Below, in pieces: positions 8,719-18,305 of a stretch of 64,000 nt of DNA. The stretch lies in NCBI GenBank assembly GCA_905215805.1, contig CAJMRL010000003.1, positions 62,001 to 126,000 on the forward strand. Direction: 5' to 3'. The translations under genes and the position numbers were made by a program. The notes beneath the pieces were generated by a model. It was not told the origin of the DNA, searched no databases, and was given only the letters and a program-made list of their open reading frames with translations. Origin of the DNA: an uncultured bacterium (lineage in GTDB: Bacteria > Bacillota > Clostridia > UBA1381). Numbering within the stretch: position 1 is the stretch's first letter; each line of letters begins with the position of its first letter.

Positions 8719-10596
8719 ATGAAAAAACAAATCACAGCATTTTTAACGGCATTGGCAATGATGCCTGCAGCATCAGCCGGAGTTTTTGCAGACGGCGATA
8801 AGGTTGAAATATCGTTTAAAGTAGGGGATTCAACACTCCTTATTAACGGAAGTCCAACTACTGTTGAAACTCCTTATGTTGCCGGGGAGGGAACAACTCT
8901 TGTTCCGCTAAGAGTTATTACCGAGGCTTTCGGCGCACAGGTCGAATGGGATGGTTCAAAGCAGGAAATCACCTTGAGTTATCCGGATGTAGATGTAGTT
9001 TTAAATATTGGAAATAAAACAGCACATGTAAACGACCATACAGAAACCCTTGCAGAAGCACCTGCACTTTCTGAAAACGGAGTTACTATGGTGCCGCTGA
9101 GATTTTTATCGGAAACATTCGGCGCAACAGTTTCGTATGATAATGCAACACAGGCTATTTTGGTTACAAAGGAAACTGTTGAGACGGAAGGAACGCTTAT
9201 CGGTACGACAGACATGGTTAAAATAGGCGATTCAACCTTTGGATGGAGTATTAATACTCCGACAGATATGACTATGACAAAACGTACATTCGGAGGATTG
9301 AGCACTGTTTTCGAGGATGAGAATTCAAAGCTTCAAATAGGAATTGTAACTGTGGATGAGGATAGGACAAGCGATACGGTTCTTGAGGATTTAAAATCAT
9401 CTTTTTCCGGTGCGACTCTTGTTAAGGCGGATAAAAATGCATCGGATGCAAATGGAAATAACTTTGTTCATTTCCAGGCAAGAGATTCAGAGTCTTTTAT
9501 TGATATAAGAATATATTTGCTTGATGACTTTGCTATTGAAGTAGATGTCATATGCTCTGAGGAAGCTGACGAAAGAAATAAGGTTCTTGCATATGCTGAT
9601 TCGTTTACAGCGTCCGGTTTTGACGCTTCAACTACGCATGATCTTTCATCACTGAATAATGATGGTACTCGTACATTTACAAATGAAAAGTATGGCATTA
9701 CAATGAATTTCCCTAAAAATTATGCGGAGCTTTCATCGACTTCGGCTGAGAATATTTTTACATTTGGCGAGTTTGGAAAACATGATGAAGATTCGGTAAA
9801 TAACAAAATCATACGTCTTTCAATATATTCAAAATCCGAGGGAGATGCAAAAACTCTTGCTCAGCGTGATTATGAATCAAACATTGCGTATTTCAATAAG
9901 GATTATGTGACAGCACAAGCGCCGTCGGGCTATAGCTTTAACGGGTACAGCGGATATAAGTATACATGGAGTGTTGAGGGAGCAGATAACACTCTTACGG
10001 ACATATTCTTTGATTTGGGAGATTATACTTATAATCTGTCATTCCAGCTCCCGGAGGGAGATGAGAGCACTATCCCGCAGGTAGTAAACAGCTTTAAAGC
10101 ACAGGAGCTTGATTCTTCAAAAATAGGTACGCTTATAAAGAATGCAGCGGATGAATCGGTACTTATGACCCATAAAACATCTGATTTTTCAGTAAAAGCC
10201 CCTTCTGTTTGGGAGGATGTTTCATTGTCATCGGATTTGATTCTTTTGAATATAAGATGCGGAGCACAGATCGTTATTTCTGATCTTGGAATGAATGCCA
10301 TTAAAGAAGTTGAGCTGAAGGATTTTATCAAATATCTGACGGACAGTACTCTTGAAAGATATCCATTTGCTGAAATGGTAGACAGTATCAGAAATACAAA
10401 TATAGGAAAGCGTAACTGGCACAGCAGTGTTCTGAAGAGAACGGATGATGACGGCAATGAAATTTATATAACAAATTATGTCGCGAATATAGACGGAGAA
10501 ACAATTACAGTATCGCTTGTTGAACCAGCAGCTACATACGGAGGAAAAACTGCTGACGAATTAAAGGCTATGCTTGAAAGTATTACAATTTTATAA
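8719..10596 (+). CDS. Stalk-domain surface protein with repeated beta-rich modules
   Basis: 625 residues with a signal peptide (1-25, ending VFA). A stalk domain at about 30-155 has two 'VPLR..TE.FGA' type half-repeats. Three modules follow, each opening with a hydrophobic-aromatic strand and proline: 'FGWSINTPTD', 'YGITMNFPKNY' and 'FSVKAPSVWED'. Similar modules occur in the genes at 22013, 42890, 44696 and 50894. No catalytic residues are recognised. AAGAAAGGA precedes the ATG. It follows the stalk-domain protease without a visible terminator, so the two are probably one unit and act together at the cell surface. A binding or sensing role is a guess. Confidence 0.75.
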   Translation: MKKQITAFLTALAMMPAASAGVFADGDKVEISFKVGDSTLLINGSPTTVETPYVAGEGTTLVPLRVITEAFGAQVEWDGSKQEITLSYPDVDVVLNIGNKTAHVNDHTETLAEAPALSENGVTMVPLRFLSETFGATVSYDNATQAILVTKETVETEGTLIGTTDMVKIGDSTFGWSINTPTDMTMTKRTFGGLSTVFEDENSKLQIGIVTVDEDRTSDTVLEDLKSSFSGATLVKADKNASDANGNNFVHFQARDSESFIDIRIYLLDDFAIEVDVICSEEADERNKVLAYADSFTASGFDASTTHDLSSLNNDGTRTFTNEKYGITMNFPKNYAELSSTSAENIFTFGEFGKHDEDSVNNKIIRLSIYSKSEGDAKTLAQRDYESNIAYFNKDYVTAQAPSGYSFNGYSGYKYTWSVEGADNTLTDIFFDLGDYTYNLSFQLPEGDESTIPQVVNSFKAQELDSSKIGTLIKNAADESVLMTHKTSDFSVKAPSVWEDVSLSSDLILLNIRCGAQIVISDLGMNAIKEVELKDFIKYLTDSTLERYPFAEMVDSIRNTNIGKRNWHSSVLKRTDDDGNEIYITNYVANIDGETITVSLVEPAATYGGKTADELKAMLESITIL

Positions 10597-10630
10597 TTAG
10601 TAAATTTATATTATTGGGTAAGAAGCTCAT

Positions 10631-10660
10631 AGGGCTGCGCAAACGGCAGCCCTATTTTTA
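10631..10660. terminator. Terminator shared by 8719 gene and asnB
   Basis: AGGGCTGC (10631-10638) pairs with GCAGCCCT (10646-10653), followed by ATTTTTAT. asnB converges and ends at 10658. Confidence 0.8.
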
Positions 10661-12508
10661 TACTATTTTTATATTATATTCCCTAAGCATCATATCAAGC
10701 TGTAAAATATATCCGATAAACTGGGGTCCTGCCATAAGCTGACCGAAGAACGGCTTTCCGTAATCAAAGCTTCCGTCGATAATTCCCTGCAAACGTTGTT
10801 TTTCGCATATAGCAAGAATGGGTGAATTGTCGTCATTTATAACGGCTTCAAGCATCTTCTTTGCAGCCTGTTCATACATAGGATTATGAGTTTTCGGGTA
10901 TGGGCTTTTTCTCCTGAGACGAACATCCTCGGGGAGTATTCCCTTAGCAGCCTCGCGCAGCACATTTTTTGAAACATTATCCTTATTTTTCATTTCCCAC
11001 GGTATATTCCATACATAATCCACAAGCCTGTGATCGCAGAACGGCACTCTTACCTCAAGACCGCTTGTCATGCTCATTCTGTCCTTGCGGTCAAGAAGAT
11101 TTGTCATAAACTGGTCTATATTAAGGTATGAGATCTCGCGGCGGCGCGCTTCCTCGGGAGTATCGGAAATAAGCCTTGGCGTGCGGGCGATTGCGTCCTC
11201 GTAGCGCTCATGGGAATATTCGTCAAGATCGAGAGTGCGGGCAACGGCGTCCTTTAAGATGGATTTTCTAAGAGTAAGGTCATAGCACCATGGAAAAGCC
11301 GGAGTTTCAAATGCTTTTTTCTCCCTGAACCACGGATAGCCGCCGAAGATCTCATCGGAACATTCTCCGGAAAGCACTACCGTATGCCGTTTTTTTACCT
11401 CTCGGCAAAAATACAGCAGTGATGAATCACAATCCGCCATTCCGGGAAGATCCTTTGCCCGCATAGCCTGATACAGATAATCCGTAAGCACATGCGTAGG
11501 GCAGACAAGGTTGGTATGGTCTGTACCGAATTCCTCCGACATACGCGGTACCCACTTTGTATCGCTGTCCGGCTGGAAATGTGACGGCTTGAAGTATTGA
11601 CCGTTATCCTCATAATCGAAGGAATAGGTTGAAAGAGTTTTTCCCTGCCTGCGCATTTCCATAGCGGCAACGGCGGTTATAAAGCTCGAGTCGAGTCCTC
11701 CGGAAAGGAAGGTCGCGATCGGTACGTCCGACACAAGCTGGCGTCTGATGGAATCACATAAAAGTTCACGCACATTATGAATAGTATCCTCATAGCTGTC
11801 CGTATGCGGACGGCTCTTGAGAGAATAATATTTTACGCTTAAAAGACCAAGGCGGCCTACTGTCATATATTCTCCGGGACGCAATTCATATATATCCTTG
11901 TATACGCCGCTGCCCTGAGTGCGCGCGGGACTTATAGCCAACAGCTCGCATAGTCCGTCTCTGTCCAAGCGCGGAGTAACTCCGGGATATTCGAACAGCG
12001 CCTTTATCTCCGATGCAAACACAAATGTGCCGTCTACCATTGTATAGAACAGCGGCTTTACTCCAAAGCGGTCGCGGCACAGAAATACTCTTTGGCGCAT
12101 AACGTCATAGACAGCAAATGCGAATATGCCGTTGAGATGCTCAACGCAGGATTTGCCGTAATGTATGTATGCGTAAAGAAGAATCTCCGTATCGGATCTT
12201 GTCGAAAAATGATAGCCATATTTTTCGAGGTCACACCTCAGCTCATCGCTGTTGTAAAGCTCGCCGTTATAGGTTATTACGAATTCATAGCCCTGCTCGG
12301 TACGCTTCATCGGCTGCTTGCCGCCTTCGATATCGATGACTGCAAGACGGCTGTGTGAAAATACGGCATGTTCGCCTACCCAAGCTCCAAGGGCGTCAGG
12401 TCCGCGGTGCTCCATGGAGCTTGCCATTCTAAGGGCAGTTTCCTCCTCTTCGGGAGCGGAGCGTATGTAGTTTTTTCTGAAATTTATATAACCGCTTATT
12501 GAACACAT
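10658..12508 (-). CDS. asnB: Asparagine synthase (glutamine-hydrolysing)
   Basis: 616 residues. It makes asparagine from aspartate, ATP and glutamine. Cys2 directly after the initiator Met is the glutaminase nucleophile, with 'MEHRGPDA' and 'YNGELYN' in the N-terminal Ntn domain. The synthetase half carries the ATP pyrophosphatase loop SGGLDSS at 269-275 and 'ECSDEIFGGY'. Length and order match AsnB. GGGAGG lies seven bases before the ATG. The gene stands alone between a terminator and a divergent oxidoreductase gene. Some relatives act on peptidoglycan or secondary products, but nothing here suggests that. Confidence 0.93.
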   Translation of the reverse strand: MCSISGYINFRKNYIRSAPEEEETALRMASSMEHRGPDALGAWVGEHAVFSHSRLAVIDIEGGKQPMKRTEQGYEFVITYNGELYNSDELRCDLEKYGYHFSTRSDTEILLYAYIHYGKSCVEHLNGIFAFAVYDVMRQRVFLCRDRFGVKPLFYTMVDGTFVFASEIKALFEYPGVTPRLDRDGLCELLAISPARTQGSGVYKDIYELRPGEYMTVGRLGLLSVKYYSLKSRPHTDSYEDTIHNVRELLCDSIRRQLVSDVPIATFLSGGLDSSFITAVAAMEMRRQGKTLSTYSFDYEDNGQYFKPSHFQPDSDTKWVPRMSEEFGTDHTNLVCPTHVLTDYLYQAMRAKDLPGMADCDSSLLYFCREVKKRHTVVLSGECSDEIFGGYPWFREKKAFETPAFPWCYDLTLRKSILKDAVARTLDLDEYSHERYEDAIARTPRLISDTPEEARRREISYLNIDQFMTNLLDRKDRMSMTSGLEVRVPFCDHRLVDYVWNIPWEMKNKDNVSKNVLREAAKGILPEDVRLRRKSPYPKTHNPMYEQAAKKMLEAVINDDNSPILAICEKQRLQGIIDGSFDYGKPFFGQLMAGPQFIGYILQLDMMLREYNIKIV

Positions 12509-12676
12509 AAAAAAACCTCCCTAATTTGATACGAAATTTATCATATAACATATTATGCGCAATAGTTTATTTGGGTGCACGGCGATTCTTTTGCGGTTGT
12601 TTTTAAAATACAGACTTGATAAATAAAAAAATTTTAAAAATTTTAATTTGTCCAAAAAGCGCATAGGTATCAAAAT

Positions 12677-12742
12677 GTCACCTCGAGGTAACTGCCTAAA
12701 AGTCACCTGTTGGTAACTACGGCACAGAAAAGTGCGTACTTT
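12677..12742 (+). promoter_or_regulatory. Three phased palindromic operators
   Basis: GTCACC-TCGA-GGTAAC (12677-12692), GTCACC-TGTT-GGTAAC (12702-12717) and AAAGT-GCGT-ACTTT (12729-12742). The centres are 25 and 26 bases apart, about 2.5 helical turns. The third overlaps the -35 box at 12740. Tandem GTnACC/GGTnAC sites and a 'GTGCGTACTT' element near -35 suggest a winged-helix regulator, possibly HxlR type. The regulator is not in the window. Confidence 0.55.
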
Positions 12743-12768
12743 ACATAGTCTTTAACCGGTGCTATAAT
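12740..12768 (+). promoter_or_regulatory. Sigma-A promoter of the NAD(P)-binding protein gene
   Basis: TTTACA (12740-12745), 17-base spacer, TATAAT (12763-12768). Confidence 0.75.
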
Positions 12769-12891
12769 GTAATCACAAGGTAAGAGATGAGCGGACGGCG
12801 TCTCGATACCAAAGTGAGATTTGTAATTAAAAAGGTGATCCGCCATTACAGCAAGGCGGGAAATATATCTAATTTAACGGAGGTAATTAAA

Positions 12892-13521
12892 ATGAAAGTA
12901 GCAGTAATTTGTGCAAACGGAAAAGAAGGAAGACTGATCGTTAAGGAAGCGCTTGACAGAGGCTTGGACGTAACAGCAGTTGTGAGAGCTGAAAATAAAA
13001 GCGCCGCCGATAAGGCAATTGTTAAGGATCTCTTTGACCTTACAGCGGAAGACCTGAAGGGCTTTGATGCGGTAGTTGACGCTTTCGGCGCATGGACTCC
13101 GGAAACGCTTCCGCAGCACAGCACTTCATTGAAGGTTTTATGTGATGCGCTTTCCGGTACAGACACAAAACTTCTTGTTGTCGGCGGAGCAGGCAGCCTG
13201 TATGTAGATACGGAGCACACCGCAACAGTTTCGGACGGAGAGAATTTCCCGGACGCATTCAAGCCGCTTGCGGCAGCAATGGCAAAGGCTCTCGGAGAGC
13301 TCAGAGAAAGAAATGACGTTAAGTGGACATACATCAGTCCGGCAGCGGATTTTCAGGCTGAAGGAGAAAGAACAGGAAAGTATATCCTGGGCGGTGAGGA
13401 GCTGATACTTAACAGCAAGGGTGAAAGCGTAATCAGCTATGCCGACTATGCAATTGCAATGGTTGATGAAATTGTGAAGGGAAATCATATTCAGCAAAGA
13501 ATAAGCGTAACAGCAGAATAA
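12892..13521 (+). CDS. NAD(P)-binding protein, NmrA/YwnB-like short-chain family
   Basis: 209-residue Rossmann-fold protein starting 'MKVAVICANGKEGRLIV', a variant of the GxxGxxG dinucleotide loop. Later 'LLVVGGAGSLY' and 'WTYISPAADF' are typical of the NAD(P)H-binding (NmrA-like) atypical SDR family. The ATG at 12892 has ACGGAGG upstream; the longer frame from 12787 is rejected. There is no Tyr-x3-Lys catalytic pair, so it may be a redox sensor or a reductase of unknown substrate. The operator array upstream points to induction by a small-molecule or redox stress through a regulator encoded elsewhere. Monocistronic, ended by a terminator. Confidence 0.82.
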   Translation: MKVAVICANGKEGRLIVKEALDRGLDVTAVVRAENKSAADKAIVKDLFDLTAEDLKGFDAVVDAFGAWTPETLPQHSTSLKVLCDALSGTDTKLLVVGGAGSLYVDTEHTATVSDGENFPDAFKPLAAAMAKALGELRERNDVKWTYISPAADFQAEGERTGKYILGGEELILNSKGESVISYADYAIAMVDEIVKGNHIQQRISVTAE

Positions 13522-13528
13522 ACTAAAA

Positions 13529-13558
13529 AAATTCCCGTCTTTACAGGCGGGAATTTTT
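13529..13558. terminator. Bidirectional terminator
   Basis: AAATTCCCG (13529-13537) pairs with CGGGAATTT (13548-13556) with T-rich flanks on both strands. It separates the oxidoreductase from the converging ABC exporter genes. Confidence 0.8.
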
Positions 13559-13570
13559 AACTTGTATTGG

Positions 13571-15376
13571 TTAATCCTCATATGAATTTTCAAATTGAGA
13601 GTAATAAAGCTTTGCATAAGCTCCGTTTGAGCGCATAAGCTCGTCATGCGTTCCCTGTTCAATAATTCTTCCGCCGTCCATAAGCAGAATGGTGTCGGCG
13701 TTTTTTATTGTTGAAAGCCGGTGCGCTATAACAAAACAGGTTTTGCCTTTCATAAGCTCGCGCATTGCCGCTTGGATTTTTTGTTCTGTGCGTGTATCCA
13801 CGTTTGAGGTGGCTTCGTCAAGTATGAGCATTTTTGAATCGAGCAGCATTGCGCGTGCTATTGTCAATAGCTGCTTTTGACCCTTGGATATATTTGCGCC
13901 GTCGCCGGTCAAAACGGTGTTATATCCGTCGGGGAGGCGGGTTATAAAATTATGTATTTTTGCCGCTTTCGCCGCGCGTATAACATCCTCCATCGTAACA
14001 TCATCGCGTCCGTAGGCGAGGTTTTCATAAACAGTTCCCTGAAACAGCCATGTATCCTGAAGCACCATCGTATAAGACCGTCTCAGATTGTTGCGTTTTA
14101 TATTATATATACTTGTGCCGTCTACAGAAATATCTCCCGAATCAACATCATAAAAGCGCATTAGCAGATTAATTATGGTAGTTTTTCCGGCTCCTGTAGC
14201 GCCGGCTATGGCAATAAGCTTTCCCTGCTCGGCGTTAAGATTAAAATTCTTTATTATTTGTTTGCCTGGGGTATATCCAAAGCATACATCCTTTACCATA
14301 ACGTCTCCGCGCACGTTTTTAAGCTCGGCTGCGTCCGGCTCGTCTGCCTTCTCCGGTTCGGCGTCTATAAGCGCGAATACCCTTTCAGCAGCGGCAAAAG
14401 AGCTTTGCAGTTCGCCGAATATGTTTGCTATCTCATTTATAGGGCCGCTGAACCGCCTGGAGTAGAGCACAAATGACGACACATCTCCAAGACCTATGCT
14501 TCCGGCGAGGTAAAGAAGTCCACCGAATACACTTACAGCCGTAAGCGACAGGTTATTTATGAAATTTACTGACGGACCTGTTATACTTCCGAAAAATTCA
14601 GCTTTTGCGTAGGAGTCATTTGCCTCTTTATTTTTTTTGTTAAATTCCGCTTCGACTGCTCTTTCGGCATGATATGCCTTAGTTGTCTTATGTCCGCGTA
14701 TCATTTCATCAGCGAATGCGTTGAGCTGTCCGAGCTTTGCGGAACGTTTTGAAAACAGCGGACGAACCCTTGAAGTGAGAAATTTAGTGATCCACATAGA
14801 AAGCGGTATAGTAAACACAAATATTATTATAAGCTTGGGAGCTATATATACCATCATTATGAATGATCCGATGACTGTTATGATGCTTTTGCATATTTGA
14901 ATGAAGTCGCTGGAAAGCGAAGCGTTTACCGTATCTATATCATATGAAATTATGCTCACTATATCTCCGGTCTGATATTTATCAAAAAAGCTTACAGGCA
15001 AAGAAGTCAGCTTGTCGAACACGTCCTTTCTCATTTTAAATACGATCTGTCTGGAAAGGCGTATCATAACTACCGACATGATATAAGAAAGCACCTCTGA
15101 AAGCACATAGAATATCAGCATGAGAAATGCGTATTTAAAAACAGCATTAAAATCCGTTGCTCCGGCGGTTGTTCCTATAGCGTCTATGGCCAGTCCGGAG
15201 AGCCTTGGTCCCAAAAGTGCGAGCACATTTGAAACAACAGTAAGAATAATCGTTAAAATAAACAGAAGCTTAAACCCGTAAATGTATTTCCAAAGCCGTA
15301 TAAGTATTCTTTTCTTATTTACCTTTTTATTTTCAAATTGACGCTTGTCGCCGGACATTGAATTGTCACGAACCAT
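13571..15376 (-). CDS. ABC exporter half-transporter, catalytically canonical NBD
   Basis: 601 residues: a six-helix type I exporter membrane domain (about 30-330) and an ATPase domain with Walker A 'GATGAGKTT', Walker B and catalytic Glu 'MLILDEATSNVD' and switch His in 'FVIAHRLSTI'. The ABC signature is deviant ('ISKGQKQ' instead of LSGGQ). I place the start at ATG 15376, ten bases after GGAGG (15387-15391) and 20 bases past the partner's stop; starts further upstream overlap the partner gene. With the gene at 15396 it forms a heterodimeric exporter of the BmrCD/LmrCD kind, probably exporting a drug, lipid or peptide. Confidence 0.88.
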   Translation of the reverse strand: MVRDNSMSGDKRQFENKKVNKKRILIRLWKYIYGFKLLFILTIILTVVSNVLALLGPRLSGLAIDAIGTTAGATDFNAVFKYAFLMLIFYVLSEVLSYIMSVVMIRLSRQIVFKMRKDVFDKLTSLPVSFFDKYQTGDIVSIISYDIDTVNASLSSDFIQICKSIITVIGSFIMMVYIAPKLIIIFVFTIPLSMWITKFLTSRVRPLFSKRSAKLGQLNAFADEMIRGHKTTKAYHAERAVEAEFNKKNKEANDSYAKAEFFGSITGPSVNFINNLSLTAVSVFGGLLYLAGSIGLGDVSSFVLYSRRFSGPINEIANIFGELQSSFAAAERVFALIDAEPEKADEPDAAELKNVRGDVMVKDVCFGYTPGKQIIKNFNLNAEQGKLIAIAGATGAGKTTIINLLMRFYDVDSGDISVDGTSIYNIKRNNLRRSYTMVLQDTWLFQGTVYENLAYGRDDVTMEDVIRAAKAAKIHNFITRLPDGYNTVLTGDGANISKGQKQLLTIARAMLLDSKMLILDEATSNVDTRTEQKIQAAMRELMKGKTCFVIAHRLSTIKNADTILLMDGGRIIEQGTHDELMRSNGAYAKLYYSQFENSYED

Positions 15377-15395
15377 GCGGCTGCCGCCTCCGAAA

Positions 15396-17114
15396 TTAGC
15401 CCTCACGATAATCATCTCCCATCTGAGCTTCATTGATTTCCTTGTACACGCCGCAGTTATTGACGAGATAATCATGATTTCCGGCGCCTATAATTTTTCC
15501 GTCTTCTATTACCAATATCAAATCAGCATGGCGGATAGAGCTTATTCTTTGTGCTGATATAATTTTTGTAGTATCGGAAAAATTTTCGGCTATGGCATGG
15601 CGCAGCTTTGCGTCCGTAGCGTAGTCAAGAGCGCTGGAAGCATCGTCAAGGATAAGTATTTCGGGCTTTTTTGCAAATGCTCTCGCAAGCAGAAGTCTCT
15701 GCCGCTGCCCGCCTGAAAGATTCATGCCTCTTTCTGTTACTTTATGCTCGTATCCGTCCGGAAAACCGCTTATGAATTCCTGTGCCTGGGCGGATGCAGC
15801 GCCCCGCTCTATTTCACTGTCGCTAAGATTGCGGAAATAATCGATATTTTCACGTATTGTGCTCCCCATAATAAAATCATTTTGGAAAACTACTCCGAAT
15901 TTTGTGTAAAGCTCCCCGGGAGGAATGGAATTGACATTCTGTCCGTTTATACGTACAGAACCGCTGTCGGGGTCATAAAAGCGCATGAGCAGGTTTATAA
16001 TAGTGGATTTGCCGCTGCCTGTCGCTCCGATAATTCCGAGGGTCTCTCCGCGCTTAAGGGCAAAGCTTATATTTTGCAGATTATTTTCCCGCTTATTATA
16101 CGAAAAGCTCACGTTTTCAAAGCTTATATGATAATTGCTGTCACTGTAGTCGGGTGATTGAATGAGCAGATCTTCTTTTTCATCAAGCACCTCATTTATT
16201 CTTTTCATCGAAGCCGCACCCTTCGAGCAGGTGGTGAATATTCTTGTTATCCCAAGCATAGCGTTAAGTATTATAGTAAAATAGCTCAGAAATGCGATAA
16301 TTGTTCCCGGCTGTGTATATCCGCCGTTTACTCTGTATGCTCCGACTATAACTACAAGCGTAAGTCCGATATTCAAAATAAGGGTTGTTGACGGATTTGA
16401 GACAGCCATTATTTGCTCTGCTTTTTGCTCCTCGTCAGAAAGAACGCGTCCGGCTTCATGGAGACGCTTTGTTTCATATTCGGTTTTGGAAAGCGCTTTT
16501 ATAACACGTATACCGGTAATATTTTCCTGAATAGTACGAACGAGAATATCAAGCTTTTTTTGAACATTGTTATAAACGGGAACGCTTCTTGATGTTACGC
16601 TGAAAACGACGATCCCTATAAGAGGAAGCATTAAGAGCAGCACACATGTAAGCACCGGATCGAGCGTAACGGTTATGGCAATACCGCCTATAAGCAGTAT
16701 CGGACCGCGGACGCCGAGTCTTTGCATACGGGCAAGCATCTGATTCACATTATATGTATCCGAAGTAAGTCTTGAAATAAGAGAAGCTATACTGAATTTA
16801 TCAGACTGTGCGCATGAGAGTGAAGAGATTTTTTTAAACAGATCTCGCCGTATATCGTGTGTAATGCGTCCTGCGCTTTTGGCGGCAAGACGGTTTGCGC
16901 CTATATTTCCTCCGCATGCGGCAAAGGCGCATACAAGCATGATTCCTCCCCAAAAGAATATCTGGGAACGGCTTCCGGCAGAAACTGCTTCATCAAGAAT
17001 TTTGGCAAGCAATGACGGAATGAATAGATCTGCAAGAGCAGCGATAAATTTTATGGTCAGACCAAAAGACATCATTTTTATATACGGTCTTATATACTGG
17101 ATTAGTTTTTTCAT
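15396..17114 (-). CDS. ABC exporter half-transporter with degenerate ATPase site
   Basis: 572 residues: six membrane helices and an NBD with Walker A 'GATGSGKST' and canonical signature 'LSGGQRQRL'. The catalytic Glu after Walker B is Asp ('ILILDDASSALD') and the switch His is replaced by Gln ('ISAQRISS'). The downstream partner has the reverse pattern (good Walker B and His, poor signature). Pairing therefore gives one active and one degenerate ATP site, the hallmark of asymmetric heterodimeric exporters. ACGGAGG precedes the ATG at 17114. It is the first gene of a two-gene operon on the minus strand. Confidence 0.9.
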   Translation of the reverse strand: MKKLIQYIRPYIKMMSFGLTIKFIAALADLFIPSLLAKILDEAVSAGSRSQIFFWGGIMLVCAFAACGGNIGANRLAAKSAGRITHDIRRDLFKKISSLSCAQSDKFSIASLISRLTSDTYNVNQMLARMQRLGVRGPILLIGGIAITVTLDPVLTCVLLLMLPLIGIVVFSVTSRSVPVYNNVQKKLDILVRTIQENITGIRVIKALSKTEYETKRLHEAGRVLSDEEQKAEQIMAVSNPSTTLILNIGLTLVVIVGAYRVNGGYTQPGTIIAFLSYFTIILNAMLGITRIFTTCSKGAASMKRINEVLDEKEDLLIQSPDYSDSNYHISFENVSFSYNKRENNLQNISFALKRGETLGIIGATGSGKSTIINLLMRFYDPDSGSVRINGQNVNSIPPGELYTKFGVVFQNDFIMGSTIRENIDYFRNLSDSEIERGAASAQAQEFISGFPDGYEHKVTERGMNLSGGQRQRLLLARAFAKKPEILILDDASSALDYATDAKLRHAIAENFSDTTKIISAQRISSIRHADLILVIEDGKIIGAGNHDYLVNNCGVYKEINEAQMGDDYREG

Positions 17115-17198
17115 GGCTATTTCCTCCGTATATAATTATATAATGTTTTTTTCCATAAATCCTTAAAAAAATTAGGATATTGCAAAAAATCCATAAAA

Positions 17199-17228
17199 AT
17201 ATGGACTGCTGTCTGCGGCAGTCCATAT
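17199..17228 (-). terminator. Terminator of the lipoprotein/kinase operon
   Basis: ATATGGACTGC (17199-17209) pairs exactly with GCAGTCCATAT (17218-17228). On the minus strand five T residues follow. Confidence 0.85.
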
Positions 17229-17234
17229 TAGGAT

Positions 17235-18293
17235 TTAATCAAATGAATATTCCGGAAGCTCTTCCTCAGGCTGCGGAACCTCTGTAGGTTCAGGCTCCTG
17301 AACAATTACCTCTTCCTCAGGCTGCGGAGCTTCTGTAGGCTCCGGAGGTCTCGGCGTCGAAACAGGACGTACTGTTGCCACCGGTCTTGGAGTTGACGGA
17401 ACCCGCGTCACAACAGGTCTCGGAGTCATGGCCGGAGCCGGAGTTAGTGTAGATCTCGGAGTCGGAGTAGGAGTAATTGTCGGCGATGGTGACGGTGATG
17501 TAACCGCAAGATCATCAAGCAGTTCCTTTCTTTCCTTATCTGTAAGACTCGAAAGAGAATTTACAAGATTAATTGCAAGCTTTGTGCTTGCCGCCTTAAT
17601 GCGCTCGGCATATTCCTTGGGAACGCCTCCGAACTCGTCATTTAAAGCATTTATAATAAGATTGTTTTTGTTTACATAAAAACGAAACTCATCATCAGCC
17701 GCGGCATTTCCTTCTATAACCGCAACCGCTGCCTTAAAGACTTCCTTTTCATGCCTTGCAAGAAATGAGTGGGCAAGAACATTCCGTCTTTCGTTGTAAT
17801 TTAAAAGTATATTCGTAAGATTGACGTCCTTATTATCGTCAGTCATATACTTATTATAAGCATCGTAAAAGGTAAGTACATTATCATATGCTTTTTCCAC
17901 ATATGCTTTTGGATTAAGGCAGTCGTCAGCATCGGATATCAGGTCAAAAATATTGCGATAGAACCTTTCCTGAATATCCTTGTTTATTGACATGCGTTTA
18001 TCATTGCATATTTCAGAAATTTTCCTTGAGCTTCCCTTATTATTTGAAGTAAAGTTTTGGTAATATGTTTTTTCATATGAGTCGGTCAGCATTTCACATA
18101 CGGCTATCTGCTGATCATAAACGTCATCCTCTACATCTTTTATTGATTTTGCCTTTCGGGAAGGAACCTCGGGAAGAGTATTCTGTATTGTGACCTGATC
18201 AAGTTCGGATCTTATGCTGCTGTAATCACTGCATCCGGAAGAGCATATCAGCGTCAGAAAGCACATAGATAACAATAACAGCTTTTTTTTCAC
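17235..18293 (-). CDS. Lipoprotein with Pro/Thr/Glu-rich tail, in a capsule-type kinase operon
   Basis: 352 residues. The signal peptide has a lipobox ending SSGC (Cys21), so the protein is lipid-anchored outside the membrane. A mainly helical domain (about 25-255) precedes a tail rich in Pro, Thr, Arg and then Glu, with near-repeats such as 'EPTEAPQPEEE' and 'EPTEVPQPEEE'. The start is GTG at 18293 with AGGAGCG upstream. Its start lies 13 bases after the tyrosine kinase stop, so it is the last gene of that operon. I do not recognise the globular domain. The tail probably spans the wall or contacts polymer. A role in polysaccharide assembly is inferred only from the neighbours. Confidence 0.75.
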   Translation of the reverse strand: MKKKLLLLSMCFLTLICSSGCSDYSSIRSELDQVTIQNTLPEVPSRKAKSIKDVEDDVYDQQIAVCEMLTDSYEKTYYQNFTSNNKGSSRKISEICNDKRMSINKDIQERFYRNIFDLISDADDCLNPKAYVEKAYDNVLTFYDAYNKYMTDDNKDVNLTNILLNYNERRNVLAHSFLARHEKEVFKAAVAVIEGNAAADDEFRFYVNKNNLIINALNDEFGGVPKEYAERIKAASTKLAINLVNSLSSLTDKERKELLDDLAVTSPSPSPTITPTPTPRSTLTPAPAMTPRPVVTRVPSTPRPVATVRPVSTPRPPEPTEAPQPEEEVIVQEPEPTEVPQPEEELPEYSFD

Positions 18294-18305
18294 AATATTT
18301 CGCTC

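Larger units (their letters stand above)
12509..12891. other. 383-base intergenic region between asnB and the NAD(P)-binding protein gene
   Basis: The left part (12509-12660) is AT-rich and must hold the asnB promoter, though no convincing -35/-10 pair stands out. The right part holds three phased palindromes and a sigma-A promoter for the plus-strand gene, listed separately. The leader from 12775 to 12891 shows no clear structure. Confidence 0.6.

Noticed and set aside
13138..13662. 174-codon minus-strand ORF across the oxidoreductase and terminator
   Set aside because: It runs through a clear terminator and the 3' end of the ABC gene; antisense artefact.
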